A DNA stretch of 64,000 bases, from positions 1 to 64,000 of the forward strand of contig NZ_PDUD01000018.1 in NCBI RefSeq assembly GCF_002646595.1, in the 5' to 3' direction. Shown here piece by piece: positions 6,541-13,993 of the stretch. The stretch comes from Flavilitoribacter nigricans DSM 23189 = NBRC 102662. Lineage in GTDB: Bacteria; Bacteroidota; Bacteroidia; Chitinophagales; Saprospiraceae. Each line of letters opens with the position of its first letter. Position 1 is the stretch's first letter. The position numbers were made by a program, and so were the translations under genes. The notes under the pieces were generated by a model. It had not been told where the DNA came from and made no database searches. It was given only the letters and a program-made list of their open reading frames with translations.

Positions 6541-8211
6541 ATGAAGATCCACAAAACACTACCCGAAGAAAACATCCAATGGAAAGCCGATTCCCCCAGC
6601 GTCCGCGGCATGCGTCTGATCCTCCCCATCGCCGCCCTCTTATCCGCCGTCAGTCTGGCCGGAGGCATTGCCGCCTTTCTCGAGATCGAGCTCAGTTCCA
6701 CGCTGGGGATCCTCGCGGTGATCCTGTTCGCCGTTGGCGCCTGGTACTTCGATTCCCTGGCGGTCAGTAGTGGCCAGAGCGTCGTCCGGGATTTCATCCT
6801 CGGCAAAGGCGAGCAGATTGAAATGGGCACCCTCTTCTGGATCAACGTCGCCTTCGCGGCGATCATTTCCCTGGCGATGGTCTACGGATCCTTTCAGATG
6901 TCCCGCAACGGCATTGCCTATCTGGTCCTCGAAGTGCGATCCGCCCGGGCCATCGCCACCCAGACCGACACCGTGCTGACCGAAAGCGTCACCGGTGCCG
7001 CTGCGCAGAACGACGCCATCCTGCAGGCCAAGCAAAAAGCCTACGACGCCCGGGTAGCTGCCGTCCAGGCCACCTATGCCGGCCGGATCGAAGCCCTGGA
7101 AGCCGAGATCGACCGCCGCCGCCGGCAGCGCAACCAGGAGAACCGCTACCACATCGACAATCAGGTCCAGAAGTTAAAGAAGCAGATCGGCGAAGTCAAA
7201 GCGGAGCAGGGCGCGGAGCTGGCCAAACTCGCCACCGCCTTCGCCGCCGAGCAGGACCGTTTACTCGCCGGCAACGAAGATCTGCAGGAAGTCGCCGTAG
7301 AAGACGCCAAAGCCGCCAGTATGCGCCAGAAAGAGCAGCAGGCGGTCAAAGACCGGATGGATCGATCCCTATCCACCCTGGTCAGTTCCATCTTCAGCTG
7401 GTCCGTCGTCCTGATGCTGATCATCGGCCTGCGGCTCACGATGCTGGAGACCCGCAACGGGATCCTCCCCAATCCCATCCTTACCAACGCCGACGTCTCC
7501 GGCCAGGCGATGCTGTTCCGCTTTCTGCTGGCCGTGCCGCACTTCATCTTTTCCTGTCTGGCCTGGTTAAGCGAATGGCTCTACCGGAAAGCCCCCAAGC
7601 ACCGCACCCCGGTGGTGGACAATGACCTGGTCGATTTCAAGAGCGCCCAGGCGAAGGTGGTAGCCATCCGGAAGGAGAGCAAGGCGAAGCCGAAAAAGGC
7701 CGCTGCCGCCTTAACGGAAATTGGTTTCAAACGATCCGGCGAGCTGGCCGCCCAGGGCCCGGAAGTTGGTTCCGGAAAAGTTGGTTCCGGAATGGTAGAA
7801 CAAGAAAAGTTGGGGTCAGCAAAAGTTGGTTCCAGTGCTGCGGAACCAGAAAAAGTTGGTTCCAAAAAACCTGGTTCCGACCCAAAAAAGTTGGCGAATA
7901 AAGGGTCCAGGTTTTTTTCTGGTACCAAAACCCCAAAAAGTGAAACCGGCACTCCGGCGAAAGTTGGTTCCGAAACCAACTTATCCGAAGCGGAAAAAGA
8001 ACTGATCCGCCAGATCAGGTACTCGAAAAAGGAATTGACCAAGTACAAGAAACGGGTCGCCTCTTCCTACCAGAAGATCAAGGCCGATGAAAGAGCCGGC
8101 AAGACCCCGAAGACCCAGACCCTGAACGCCTACGAAAACCGCAAAAGCAAAGTAGACGAACTCACCGCCGAGATCGAGCAACTGGAAGCCAAACTAAAAT
8201 CAATGTCTTGA
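6541..8211 (+). CDS. Polytopic membrane protein with central coiled coil and KVGS-repeat tail
   Basis: The 556-aa product has about five predicted membrane segments (roughly residues 25-45, 52-70, 98-118, 288-306, 333-352). A long A/E/R/Q coiled coil (about 150-280) lies between the third and fourth. The C-terminal ~200 residues are low-complexity, with repeated KVGS units (about 405-480), and end in a charged coiled coil. Layout suggests an inner-membrane scaffold with cytosolic tail, perhaps an assembly or DNA-attachment factor. It is not recognised as a known family. It is co-directional with rep and ssb but separated by the palindromic island. Confidence 0.75.
   Translation: MKIHKTLPEENIQWKADSPSVRGMRLILPIAALLSAVSLAGGIAAFLEIELSSTLGILAVILFAVGAWYFDSLAVSSGQSVVRDFILGKGEQIEMGTLFWINVAFAAIISLAMVYGSFQMSRNGIAYLVLEVRSARAIATQTDTVLTESVTGAAAQNDAILQAKQKAYDARVAAVQATYAGRIEALEAEIDRRRRQRNQENRYHIDNQVQKLKKQIGEVKAEQGAELAKLATAFAAEQDRLLAGNEDLQEVAVEDAKAASMRQKEQQAVKDRMDRSLSTLVSSIFSWSVVLMLIIGLRLTMLETRNGILPNPILTNADVSGQAMLFRFLLAVPHFIFSCLAWLSEWLYRKAPKHRTPVVDNDLVDFKSAQAKVVAIRKESKAKPKKAAAALTEIGFKRSGELAAQGPEVGSGKVGSGMVEQEKLGSAKVGSSAAEPEKVGSKKPGSDPKKLANKGSRFFSGTKTPKSETGTPAKVGSETNLSEAEKELIRQIRYSKKELTKYKKRVASSYQKIKADERAGKTPKTQTLNAYENRKSKVDELTAEIEQLEAKLKSMS
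7763..7971 (+). repeat. Iteron-like 11-bp repeats inside the membrane-protein gene
   Basis: AAGTTGGTTCC occurs exactly at 7763, 7778, 7823, 7853 and 7961, with degenerate copies at 7807, ~7871 and ~7889 and inverted partial copies near 7841 and 7972. All exact copies are in the same frame, spelling KVGS, so they may be protein repeats. The conserved third codon positions also allow a DNA role such as iterons or a protein-binding array. Confidence 0.6.
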
Positions 8212-8222
8212 AGATCTACGCG

Positions 8223-8342
8223 ATGGGCCTGCAGATCACCTTTCGCCTGCCCGTAGGTCGAAAGCGGAGGCCGATAGGATTCTATCAGAAGCCGGCGCCC
8301 TGGGTGCTGCGGTGGCCCATCGTCATCCGACGGACGAGATAA
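8223..8342 (+). CDS. Tiny 39-aa basic protein (possible)
   Basis: The frame ATG 8223 to TAA 8342 encodes a very basic peptide (K/R at many positions, tail VIRRTR) with no acidic residue. It sits exactly between two coding genes with short gaps and shares the operon strand. No family is recognised, and random short frames occur, so confidence is low. Confidence 0.35.
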   Translation: MGLQITFRLPVGRKRRPIGFYQKPAPWVLRWPIVIRRTR

Positions 8343-8353
8343 TACTATCTAAA

Positions 8354-8557
8354 ATGAAAGACAAGAAACTAGAAGACCTCTTAAGAAGCTGGGAAGACCG
8401 GCAAGAGCGTCCGGAGCCCCGCCGGCTCCTGGCCCAGCTCGGGCAGATCGCCCTCATTCTCCTGCTGATCCTACTGGTCGCCTGGGTCTACGAACGCATA
8501 GACGAAATAGAAGACGGTCTTAAGACCAGAGAAAGACCCATCGAGCGGATCTCCTAA
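8354..8557 (+). CDS. Single-pass membrane protein, 67 aa
   Basis: The preferred start is MKDKKLEDLL at 8354. A charged N-terminal amphipathic part is followed by one strong membrane segment (about residues 30-47, IALILLLILLVAWV) and a charged tail. By form it could be a holin-like or virion membrane protein. It closes this operon; a terminator follows 27 bases after the stop. Confidence 0.65.
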   Translation: MKDKKLEDLLRSWEDRQERPEPRRLLAQLGQIALILLLILLVAWVYERIDEIEDGLKTRERPIERIS

Positions 8558-8583
8558 AGCATTATCCTGCTGTTTTTGTCCTC

Positions 8584-8629
8584 GCCCGGCCGGCACTATT
8601 CAGGTGAACCTTCGCCGGTCGGGCTTTTA
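8584..8629 (+). terminator. Rho-independent terminator
   Basis: The stem GCCCGGCCGGC (8584-8594) pairs with 8614-8624 with one G-T wobble, followed by TTTTAAAA. It separates the membrane-protein genes from the GIY-YIG/PAPS-reductase pair. Confidence 0.75.
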
Positions 8630-8642
8630 AAACCCCGGTCCC

Positions 8643-9332
8643 ATGATCTACATCATCCATTTTGACGAACCCCTGGCCCACGCCCGGCACTATGTCGGGT
8701 ATTACAAACGCGGCAATCTGAAGAAACGTCTGAAGGAGCACCGAAGTGGGAGAGGGGCGAGGATCCTGCAGGTGTGCAATGAACGTGGCATTAGCTACCG
8801 GGTGGTCCGCTTAATGCCCGGCGACCGGAATCGGGAGCGGCAGATCAAGAATGCGAAGTGTACGCCGCGGTACTGCCCGGAGTGTAGTAAAATCAAAAAA
8901 CGTAATGATATGAAAGTTGTAAGGTTCGCAGAAACCATTGGTAAAAAGAAGATCTCATTTACCTACAAATTAGCTGATCACCGGAAGGGTACCTCCTGGC
9001 CGATTTACGGCCGGGTAGTTTTTCAGGGAAAGAACACCGAGTTCCGGAGCTGGGCCATGCCGGATCGCTATCTATCCTTTGCCGACCTGGAAAGGGAGCA
9101 GGAGAAATTGTTCAAGGAAGCGCAGGCAATCACCGACCTGGTACGAAACCATCCTGATAAAGACTTGAAATGGGGCGTGAATCAGTATTTGAATGATGAG
9201 AATGTCATAAGGCACAAGTTGAAAGATATCCGGGCGTTGAATCAGAAGCTTTGTGATAATCTGAAGAAAGGAATGTCGACGAGTGAGGCACTAACAAGTT
9301 TCGTTAAGCAAGCGGAAAGTATTTTAAAATGA
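8643..9332 (+). CDS. GIY-YIG nuclease fused to an arm-type DNA-binding-like domain
   Basis: The 229-aa product starts with a GIY-YIG core: YIIH at 3-6, HYVGYY at 16-21, a conserved LKKRLKEH helix, and a candidate catalytic glutamate in NRERQI. A CxxxxCxxC cluster (C73, C78, C81) could bind zinc. From about residue 90 there is a second domain (KKISFTYKLADHRKGTSW, then a beta hairpin and a long helix) resembling the N-terminal arm-binding domain of tyrosine recombinases. The last ~60 residues are helical. GIY-YIG enzymes cleave DNA as homing, repair or restriction nucleases. The stop overlaps the start of the PAPS-reductase-like gene by four bases, so the two are translationally coupled. Confidence 0.75.
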   Translation: MIYIIHFDEPLAHARHYVGYYKRGNLKKRLKEHRSGRGARILQVCNERGISYRVVRLMPGDRNRERQIKNAKCTPRYCPECSKIKKRNDMKVVRFAETIGKKKISFTYKLADHRKGTSWPIYGRVVFQGKNTEFRSWAMPDRYLSFADLEREQEKLFKEAQAITDLVRNHPDKDLKWGVNQYLNDENVIRHKLKDIRALNQKLCDNLKKGMSTSEALTSFVKQAESILK

Positions 9333-10282
9333 GTACAATAACAATTTTCAACTGCTTTGGCGAGCCGGAACAAATTAACCTTGAATCTAAACCTAAAATT
9401 CGACCCGTCAATGATTACATTCCTACAGACCTTAAGACGGTCAATTCTATGTCCGGTGGTAAGACATCGGCTTATGTCGCTGCCCACTATCCAGCAGGCT
9501 ATAATGTTTTTTCACTGGTCCGCATTGAAGATTCAAATTGTCGATTTAAGGATGAAAAGATCCGACGTCTGGTAGAGGATCGCATTCAAGCACCTTTTAT
9601 CGGTACTGCAGAAGATGATACGATTATCTATACTATACTGGATCTGGAACAATACCTGGGAACGCCTATCCATTGGGTTACCGGACCCACCTTCGATTGG
9701 ATCGTAAAAAACGCCGGCGGTTGGCTTCCGAATAAACTTCATCGTTATTGCACTACCGAAATGAAGATTCGACCTATTTTCGAGTGGGTCTGGCGCACGA
9801 TCGGAGAGCCAGTGACCGTCCGGATTGGGTATCGAGCGAATGAGACGAAACGAGCCCGCAAAATGATCGATCGCCTTAACGAAAATGGACTGTTGACTAT
9901 AAAACACAGCTTCCGGAAATGGGAAACCGGTATACACAAAGGCAAAAATCGTTGGGAGCATTTTCAGTGGCAGCGACCTGAATTTCCATTGATTAGAGAT
10001 CGGATATACAAATGTCAGATTGAAAATTATTGGGAGTTGAAGCCAGTGCGCTTTGCTCCTTTTAATAATTGTGTGGGCTGTTTTCATCGTAACCCGGTCC
10101 TCTTAAGAAAACAATTTGACTGGCATCCGGAGAAGATGAATTGGTTTCAAAGTCAGGAGGGGGGTAAAAATGGGTATTGGCGGTCTGATCTGAGTTATGA
10201 GACCATTGGTAAGCATAATTTGCAGGTAGAACTGGATGTGTCGGCTTTTTCGGAGTGCGATTCTGGGTTTTGTGAGGGGTAG
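9329..10282 (+). CDS. PAPS-reductase-family (PP-loop ATPase) protein
   Basis: The 317-aa product carries the PP-loop SMSGGKTS (residues 40-47) and a later YCTTEMKI motif. These are diagnostic of the phosphoadenosine-phosphosulfate reductase/ATP-pyrophosphatase superfamily found in phages (IbrA- and DndC-related). It also has NNCVGCFHRNP, which gives a Cys pair that could bind metal or carry sulfur. Family members adenylate a substrate or move sulfur; DndC does so in DNA phosphorothioation. It overlaps the GIY-YIG gene. The combination suggests nucleic-acid modification or anti-restriction, but the substrate is unknown. Confidence 0.8.
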   Translation: MSTITIFNCFGEPEQINLESKPKIRPVNDYIPTDLKTVNSMSGGKTSAYVAAHYPAGYNVFSLVRIEDSNCRFKDEKIRRLVEDRIQAPFIGTAEDDTIIYTILDLEQYLGTPIHWVTGPTFDWIVKNAGGWLPNKLHRYCTTEMKIRPIFEWVWRTIGEPVTVRIGYRANETKRARKMIDRLNENGLLTIKHSFRKWETGIHKGKNRWEHFQWQRPEFPLIRDRIYKCQIENYWELKPVRFAPFNNCVGCFHRNPVLLRKQFDWHPEKMNWFQSQEGGKNGYWRSDLSYETIGKHNLQVELDVSAFSECDSGFCEG

Positions 10283-10367
10283 ATTAAAACATACGATCCG
10301 CAGTTGAAATAATAAAGCATATTTCGAATTTACTAAAACTATCAGATTAAGTCGTAACTACTTCACT

Positions 10368-11105
10368 TTAGCTAAGAGGCCCTATTTCTAAAGGGGGATC
10401 ATCCTGCTTTGGATTAGAGCGACTAGCTTCTAATCTTCTTTCTTTTTCTTCACGGATGCTTTTTCTAATATTAAAAACGTTAGCAACTGCTCCCAAAACC
10501 AATGCTACGATTGAGACGAGTACAAAAGCAATCACCTTGAATGGAGTATCTTTTTTCCCTCCATTGGTACTCTGTTTGACCTCTGCTAATTTCCCTTCAA
10601 GATTTTTTATCCTTTCTTCTAAATGGTCTATTCGATTATGCAGGGCAGCTTTTTTAATAGTTTTAATTTTATATTTACTACTTGATTCTCCAACCACGAT
10701 ATAAACTAGGCTTGTATCACTTAAGGCCTTAATACCTTTTGTTAAGTTTTCGCTGCTACTTTTGTCAATTATCACGGTGGAATCCAATAATAACTTATTA
10801 GTATATCTCCTTGTGTTAGAAGTCATTTTTAGAAGTGCAATTCCATCTTTTTTAAACAAGGGATCTTGTCCCCAGTACCTGAGTTCGTCTTCAATTGATG
10901 CTATCTCTGCATTGATTAAAGAGATTTTAGGATCATCATTTATCATTTTTTCAGAAACAGTAATTGTTCCGTGGAGAAACATAAAAGCTAGGATTATAAA
11001 ATATTGAAGTGGACTTAACCTTTTGTAAGAGGAATTTCTTTGATAGAAAAACAGGATTAGTAGAAATACTGTTAGAGTATAAAAAGAAAATTCTATCAGA
11101 TTCAT
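10368..11105 (-). CDS. AT-rich membrane/coiled-coil protein of unknown function
   Basis: The 245-aa protein has two N-terminal membrane segments (about residues 5-21 and 35-50), a ~140-residue region of mixed structure, a coiled coil (HNRIDHLEERIKNLEGKLAE), a third membrane segment (about 190-212) and a charged tail. It is on the opposite strand to the flanking phage genes upstream and has clearly lower GC. This is typical of an acquired cargo gene such as superinfection exclusion. No family is recognised. Confidence 0.6.
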   Translation of the reverse strand: MNLIEFSFYTLTVFLLILFFYQRNSSYKRLSPLQYFIILAFMFLHGTITVSEKMINDDPKISLINAEIASIEDELRYWGQDPLFKKDGIALLKMTSNTRRYTNKLLLDSTVIIDKSSSENLTKGIKALSDTSLVYIVVGESSSKYKIKTIKKAALHNRIDHLEERIKNLEGKLAEVKQSTNGGKKDTPFKVIAFVLVSIVALVLGAVANVFNIRKSIREEKERRLEASRSNPKQDDPPLEIGPLS

Positions 11106-11279
11106 ATTTAGATGATTTAGTTGATCTATTTCGATAATATAGATGATTTGTAGGTTTTTTTTCCAATATTTTTGACTAATGGGGTAAATGATTCTATGAA
11201 TATATTTCTTCGCTGTCCGGAGCTTACCTCAAGGCCCATAACTCCCGCTATTCGGCGTTTGCAACGCCTAATCCCTATC

Positions 11280-11897
11280 CTACGGCTGCACCAACCGAAA
11301 GATCCCATACTGACTCCCATCATTCCGCTGCTGCGCTTCCCGAAACTCCCGGTTAACGGCCCGCTGAGCCTCGATAATCCGCTGGTAGCTATCAATTTCC
11401 TTCGTATTGAGCAGGGCATCCGTAGCGCCAATAAAAGCATTGCTGTAAAATGTCCAGACCTGTTTCGGCAGCTGGGTAGGGGAGTGCGCGATAAAGTAGA
11501 CATCCAGCATCAGGTGCCGGAAATCGATTAGCAGCCGCTTCAGGTATTTATCGTGATCGATGTTCGAGGAGATATAAGAGCGGCAATCATCCAGCACCAG
11601 GTTACCTTTGCGGAAGTGCCAGTAAATGTGGCGGAAGGTCTCCTTTTCGTGTTGCATGTAGACCACCTGGCGGATCCCCTTTTCAAATTTCCAGCTGTCT
11701 TTCCTGGCGGGATCGATGATCGGGTAGGGCTCCCAGATCTCCGGGATCCCGTTCATGGTCACGGCGATGGTGCGCCCGCCTACGCCCTTAATGATCTTTT
11801 CCACCAGGGTACTTTTCCCGGTACCGTTCTTACCCAGGATGATGGTCACCTGCGACTGTCGGACCGTTTGCGGTTGGTATTTCCTTCTTTTAGCCAT
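11280..11897 (-). CDS. P-loop packaging/assembly ATPase (A32/P9/Zot-like)
   Basis: The 205-aa product is a minimal P-loop NTPase. It has Walker A GKNGTGKST (22-30), Walker B NLVLDD (99-104), and a downstream strand VYFIAHSPTQLP with H138 and polar Q142. This matches the HerA/FtsK-related ATPases that package DNA in double-jelly-roll phages (PRD1 P9, PM2 P9) and the core of filamentous-phage Zot/pI proteins. It has no membrane segment, unlike pI, which favours the P9 type. Its neighbour 11897-12508 overlaps its start by one base and carries hydrophobic stretches. It is the last gene of a leftward four-gene operon controlled from ~13050. Confidence 0.75.
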   Translation of the reverse strand: MAKRRKYQPQTVRQSQVTIILGKNGTGKSTLVEKIIKGVGGRTIAVTMNGIPEIWEPYPIIDPARKDSWKFEKGIRQVVYMQHEKETFRHIYWHFRKGNLVLDDCRSYISSNIDHDKYLKRLLIDFRHLMLDVYFIAHSPTQLPKQVWTFYSNAFIGATDALLNTKEIDSYQRIIEAQRAVNREFREAQQRNDGSQYGIFRLVQP

Positions 11898-12508
11898 CAG
11901 ACAATTCTTGCAGAGCGTTCACGATTGCGGATCTTTTCTTCCATTTCTTTTTCCTTAAGGATCTTCCGGTCCTGTTGGATTGTCGCAACGGTCGGGCCGT
12001 AGACCATGCCCAGGGCCGTGAGGAACATCATCTCCAGACTCATCCGGGCGTGGTATTTCTTAACCATGGCCGCGGCGCTATCCACGTAGAAATCCGGTGG
12101 ATTGCTGTTGGCAAACTTCTGGTAGCGTTCCGGTTCCTGCCCGGTGGCGTACATGCCCAGCCAGCCCATGGCGCTATCCAGCAGGCCGATAAAGAACAGG
12201 GCCGTGTTGCGATGATCCGGACTGTAGTTCAAATGCTCGAGGTTCGCCTCATCGTCATCGGTGATCGGCTCGCCGTCATCTTCCGGATCTTCCGCTTCGG
12301 CCATGGCAAACGCGCGCTTATTTTCCTTGCGGGGTGCGCTCATCCGCTGGATAAAAGCGTCAATATCATTACCGGCATCCGGAGCAGGATCGGTCTTGAC
12401 GGTCTTAGAGGGCTCTTCTTCGGGTAAAGACCCGGTCTTAGCCTCCGCTTCTTCGACCTGGGGATCGGTGATCGGCGGCTTTTCCGCCGTAGCAACATTA
12501 CTTTCCAT
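11897..12508 (-). CDS. Unknown protein with disordered acidic N-terminus and hydrophobic C-terminal half
   Basis: The first ~95 of 203 residues are acidic, P/E/D-rich and likely disordered. They are followed by hydrophobic helices (about 108-125 and 155-172, MSLEMMFLTALGMVYG) and a strongly charged helical tail (KILKEKEMEEKIRNRERS). It overlaps the ATPase start by one base and the upstream gene by 11 bases, so it is co-translated with the ATPase. By context it may anchor or dock the ATPase; no family is recognised. Confidence 0.65.
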   Translation of the reverse strand: MESNVATAEKPPITDPQVEEAEAKTGSLPEEEPSKTVKTDPAPDAGNDIDAFIQRMSAPRKENKRAFAMAEAEDPEDDGEPITDDDEANLEHLNYSPDHRNTALFFIGLLDSAMGWLGMYATGQEPERYQKFANSNPPDFYVDSAAAMVKKYHARMSLEMMFLTALGMVYGPTVATIQQDRKILKEKEMEEKIRNRERSARIV

Positions 12509-12794
12509 CGGTCAGCTTGTTAAAATCGCTCATGGGAATAAAACGGGACACGATCATCTGATCCCCTTCCAGCCGGTAGGTGATGATATCGATCCGGATC
12601 CGGTCCTTCATGGGGTTCAGGCTCAGCATGGCGTGGGCTTCACCTTCCTCCAGTACGCCGCCTTCACATTCCGGCTTGTTCAGTCCTTTGACCTTTTCCA
12701 TCAGACCCGGGAGCATCGGTTTGGCCATTTTCAGGATGGCGTTCATGGGACTCAGCTGGCTGGCCATTTCCCTTAAGTAACTTTTCCCTTTCAT
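12498..12794 (-). CDS. Unknown 98-aa protein
   Basis: The start is MKGKSYLREM at 12794; the open frame upstream is the shadow of the overlapping gene. The N-terminal half is helical and the C-terminal half beta-rich (RIRIDIITYRLEGDQMIVSRFIP). It overlaps the winged-helix frame upstream by 131 bases and the next gene by 11 bases. It is unrecognised, and probably part of the ATPase operon function. Confidence 0.6.
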   Translation of the reverse strand: MKGKSYLREMASQLSPMNAILKMAKPMLPGLMEKVKGLNKPECEGGVLEEGEAHAMLSLNPMKDRIRIDIITYRLEGDQMIVSRFIPMSDFNKLTDGK

Positions 12795-13056
12795 CGCTTG
12801 CGTTTTGATTGATGATAAATGAGTATTTCCAGCAAAAAAGATTGTTGCCCGTACGCTGTTTTTCCTTAAGGACAATGCCGTCGAAGACGAGCTGGTCGGC
12901 CGCACGGCGGACACGTTCCCGCAGATTGGTGATATTGCGGGTATCCATGGAATCATCGCTTAACAGACCAGTGATTTCCTTAACGGAAAGCGGGGAGATT
13001 TGGCCTTTAATGGTTTCCTTGACCAAATGGTCGAGATATGTTCCGTATTTGACCAA
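12664..13056 (-). CDS. Winged-helix regulator (start uncertain)
   Basis: A ~130-aa frame contains a clear winged-helix pattern: HLVKETIKGQISPLSVKEI, a recognition helix near NITNLRERVRRAADQLV, and a wing LKEKQRTGNNLFCW. There is no ATG before the domain; TTG at 13056 lies just downstream of a TATATTTG box on the minus strand and is my choice, with ATG 12948 as a shorter alternative that would cut the domain. The C-terminus overlaps the next gene out of frame. It sits at a divergent promoter and likely controls both operons there. Confidence 0.55.
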   Translation of the reverse strand: MVKYGTYLDHLVKETIKGQISPLSVKEITGLLSDDSMDTRNITNLRERVRRAADQLVFDGIVLKEKQRTGNNLFCWKYSFIINQNASDEREKLLKGNGQPAESHERHPENGQTDAPGSDGKGQRTEQAGM

Positions 13057-13111
13057 AATATTTATATTTGTAGCAAATATAACTAATTTGATTACATAAA
13101 GAAACAGGACT
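13019..13111. promoter_or_regulatory. Divergent promoter with repeated TTGACCAAA sites
   Basis: A 12-bp palindrome GACCAAATGGTC (13021-13032, inside ttgaccaaatggtc) is followed by tttgaccaaaata (13048-13060). The same tttgaccaaaa occurs at 13973-13984 just before the late operon, with an inverted ttggtc at 13929-13934. On the minus strand TATATTTG (~13074-13081) fits the Bacteroidota -7 box, with TTTC about 19 bases upstream. The winged-helix protein encoded here is the obvious candidate to bind. Confidence 0.55.
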
Positions 13112-13378
13112 ATGGCCCTTAAGATCGAATCCATAAAGGAGAGTCCCACCGGCAAGCGCGTTGATGCGGTGGTTCGGAAAACCAGTTTCTGGGGAAGCGA
13201 TGAGCGTTTCGAGATCCGGATCATCTCCGGAAAAGAGATGAAAGATCCGGAAGATCTCCTTAAGGAAATTGTGGAGCAACGGGAAGACTGGCAGCAGGGC
13301 AAAAAGAACCGTTATCTGAAGCTCTACGGCATCAACGGAACGGCCTATATCCTTAAGGAAGAAACCATCGAATCATGA
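13112..13378 (+). CDS. Unknown 88-aa protein
   Basis: The small alpha/beta product (MALKIESIKESPTGKR; ends KLYGINGTAYILKEETIES) shows no recognised motif. It is the first gene rightward of the divergent promoter, and its stop overlaps the start of the next gene by four bases. Four-strand sheet character with a central helix (DPEDLLKEIVEQREDW) may indicate a small binding protein. It contains two CTTAAG hexamers. Confidence 0.6.
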   Translation: MALKIESIKESPTGKRVDAVVRKTSFWGSDERFEIRIISGKEMKDPEDLLKEIVEQREDWQQGKKNRYLKLYGINGTAYILKEETIES

Positions 13379-13764
13379 ATGCAGAAACGATAAAAAATTT
13401 TTTCAACGGCCAGTTTTTTTCTGACGGTAAGGCCCGGGAGGTCCAAATGTCCTTAAGGTTCACCACGGCCGACGGCAAGATCTGCGAGGTTCCCGGGGTG
13501 AGTATCTGGGAAAAGACCACGATCGGAGAGATCTTCCATACCTACCACGATTTCCTTAAGGAAAGAGTAGGGGAGGAGCCGGCATTCAAAACGGATCCGG
13601 CGGTCGACCGGGTCAGCACGGTAGACTACCGCAACAACGAATACCTGGTGCAGTACTACACGGACGGCACGCAGCAGATCCGCAAATCCGACGGTAATTT
13701 CCTTAACCTGGACAGCCCCACCGCCAAGGCCATTCTGAAGAAGGCCGCCGGCGAAAAAGAATAG
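13375..13764 (+). CDS. Unknown 129-aa protein
   Basis: The alpha/beta product overlaps the preceding gene by four bases and is followed by a terminator. Its middle contains a beta strand pair around RVSTVDYRNNEYLVQYYTDGTQQI. It is not recognised. As part of a two-gene operon divergent from the ATPase operon, it may belong to late-gene control or assembly. Two CTTAAG hexamers lie in it, one read as S-L-R and one as L-K. Confidence 0.6.
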   Translation: MNAETIKNFFNGQFFSDGKAREVQMSLRFTTADGKICEVPGVSIWEKTTIGEIFHTYHDFLKERVGEEPAFKTDPAVDRVSTVDYRNNEYLVQYYTDGTQQIRKSDGNFLNLDSPTAKAILKKAAGEKE

Positions 13765-13796
13765 GTAGTCTTTAGGAGACTATTTGGTATGTAGTT

Positions 13797-13830
13797 GAGC
13801 TTCGGTCAGATGATGGCCGGAGCTTTTTTT
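13797..13830 (+). terminator. Rho-independent terminator
   Basis: The stem 13798-13807 with 13815-13824 (two G-T pairs) is followed by eight T. It ends the 13112-13764 operon before the palindrome block. Confidence 0.8.
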
Positions 13831-13834
13831 GTGG

Positions 13835-13910
13835 GTATTCGGGTCAACCTTAACGTTAAGGTCGGCCTTAACGTTAAGGCAGATCCCAACGTTGGGGTCT
13901 GTCCGAATAC
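13835..13910. repeat. Nested palindrome block: two CCTTAACGTTAAGG units and one CCCAACGTTGGG
   Basis: Flanking arms GTATTCGG (13835-13842) and CCGAATAC (13903-13910) enclose three perfect palindromes centred on AACGTT: 13848-13861, 13865-13880 (16 bp) and 13885-13896. The block lies between a terminator and the late operon. It could be an operator array, a resolution or packaging site, or a nicking origin. It does not look coding. Confidence 0.7.
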
Positions 13911-13993
13911 CTTTTCCGCCTTTCCGATTTGGTCTAAAATTGTGCTCAACGAATTTTTCAACAAGCAAACTTTTTGACCAAAAATGGAAGCAA

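Noticed and set aside
7763-7971. Diversity-generating retroelement variable region
   Set aside because: No reverse transcriptase or second template copy is present in the window; changes are not adenine-specific.
11280-11897. Zot toxin of a filamentous phage
   Set aside because: The ATPase core could fit, but the protein lacks the membrane span and periplasmic domain of Zot/pI, so only a general A32/P9/Zot-like label is justified.
13848-13896. CRISPR-like short repeats
   Set aside because: Units are palindromes of different lengths in direct contact, without spacers of equal size and without cas genes.
13829-13993. N-terminal extension of the candidate virion protein through the palindrome block
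   Set aside because: The frame runs through a terminator tail and three palindromes; the repeat-like LTLRSALTLR residues come from the DNA palindromes. ATG 13994 is preferred.
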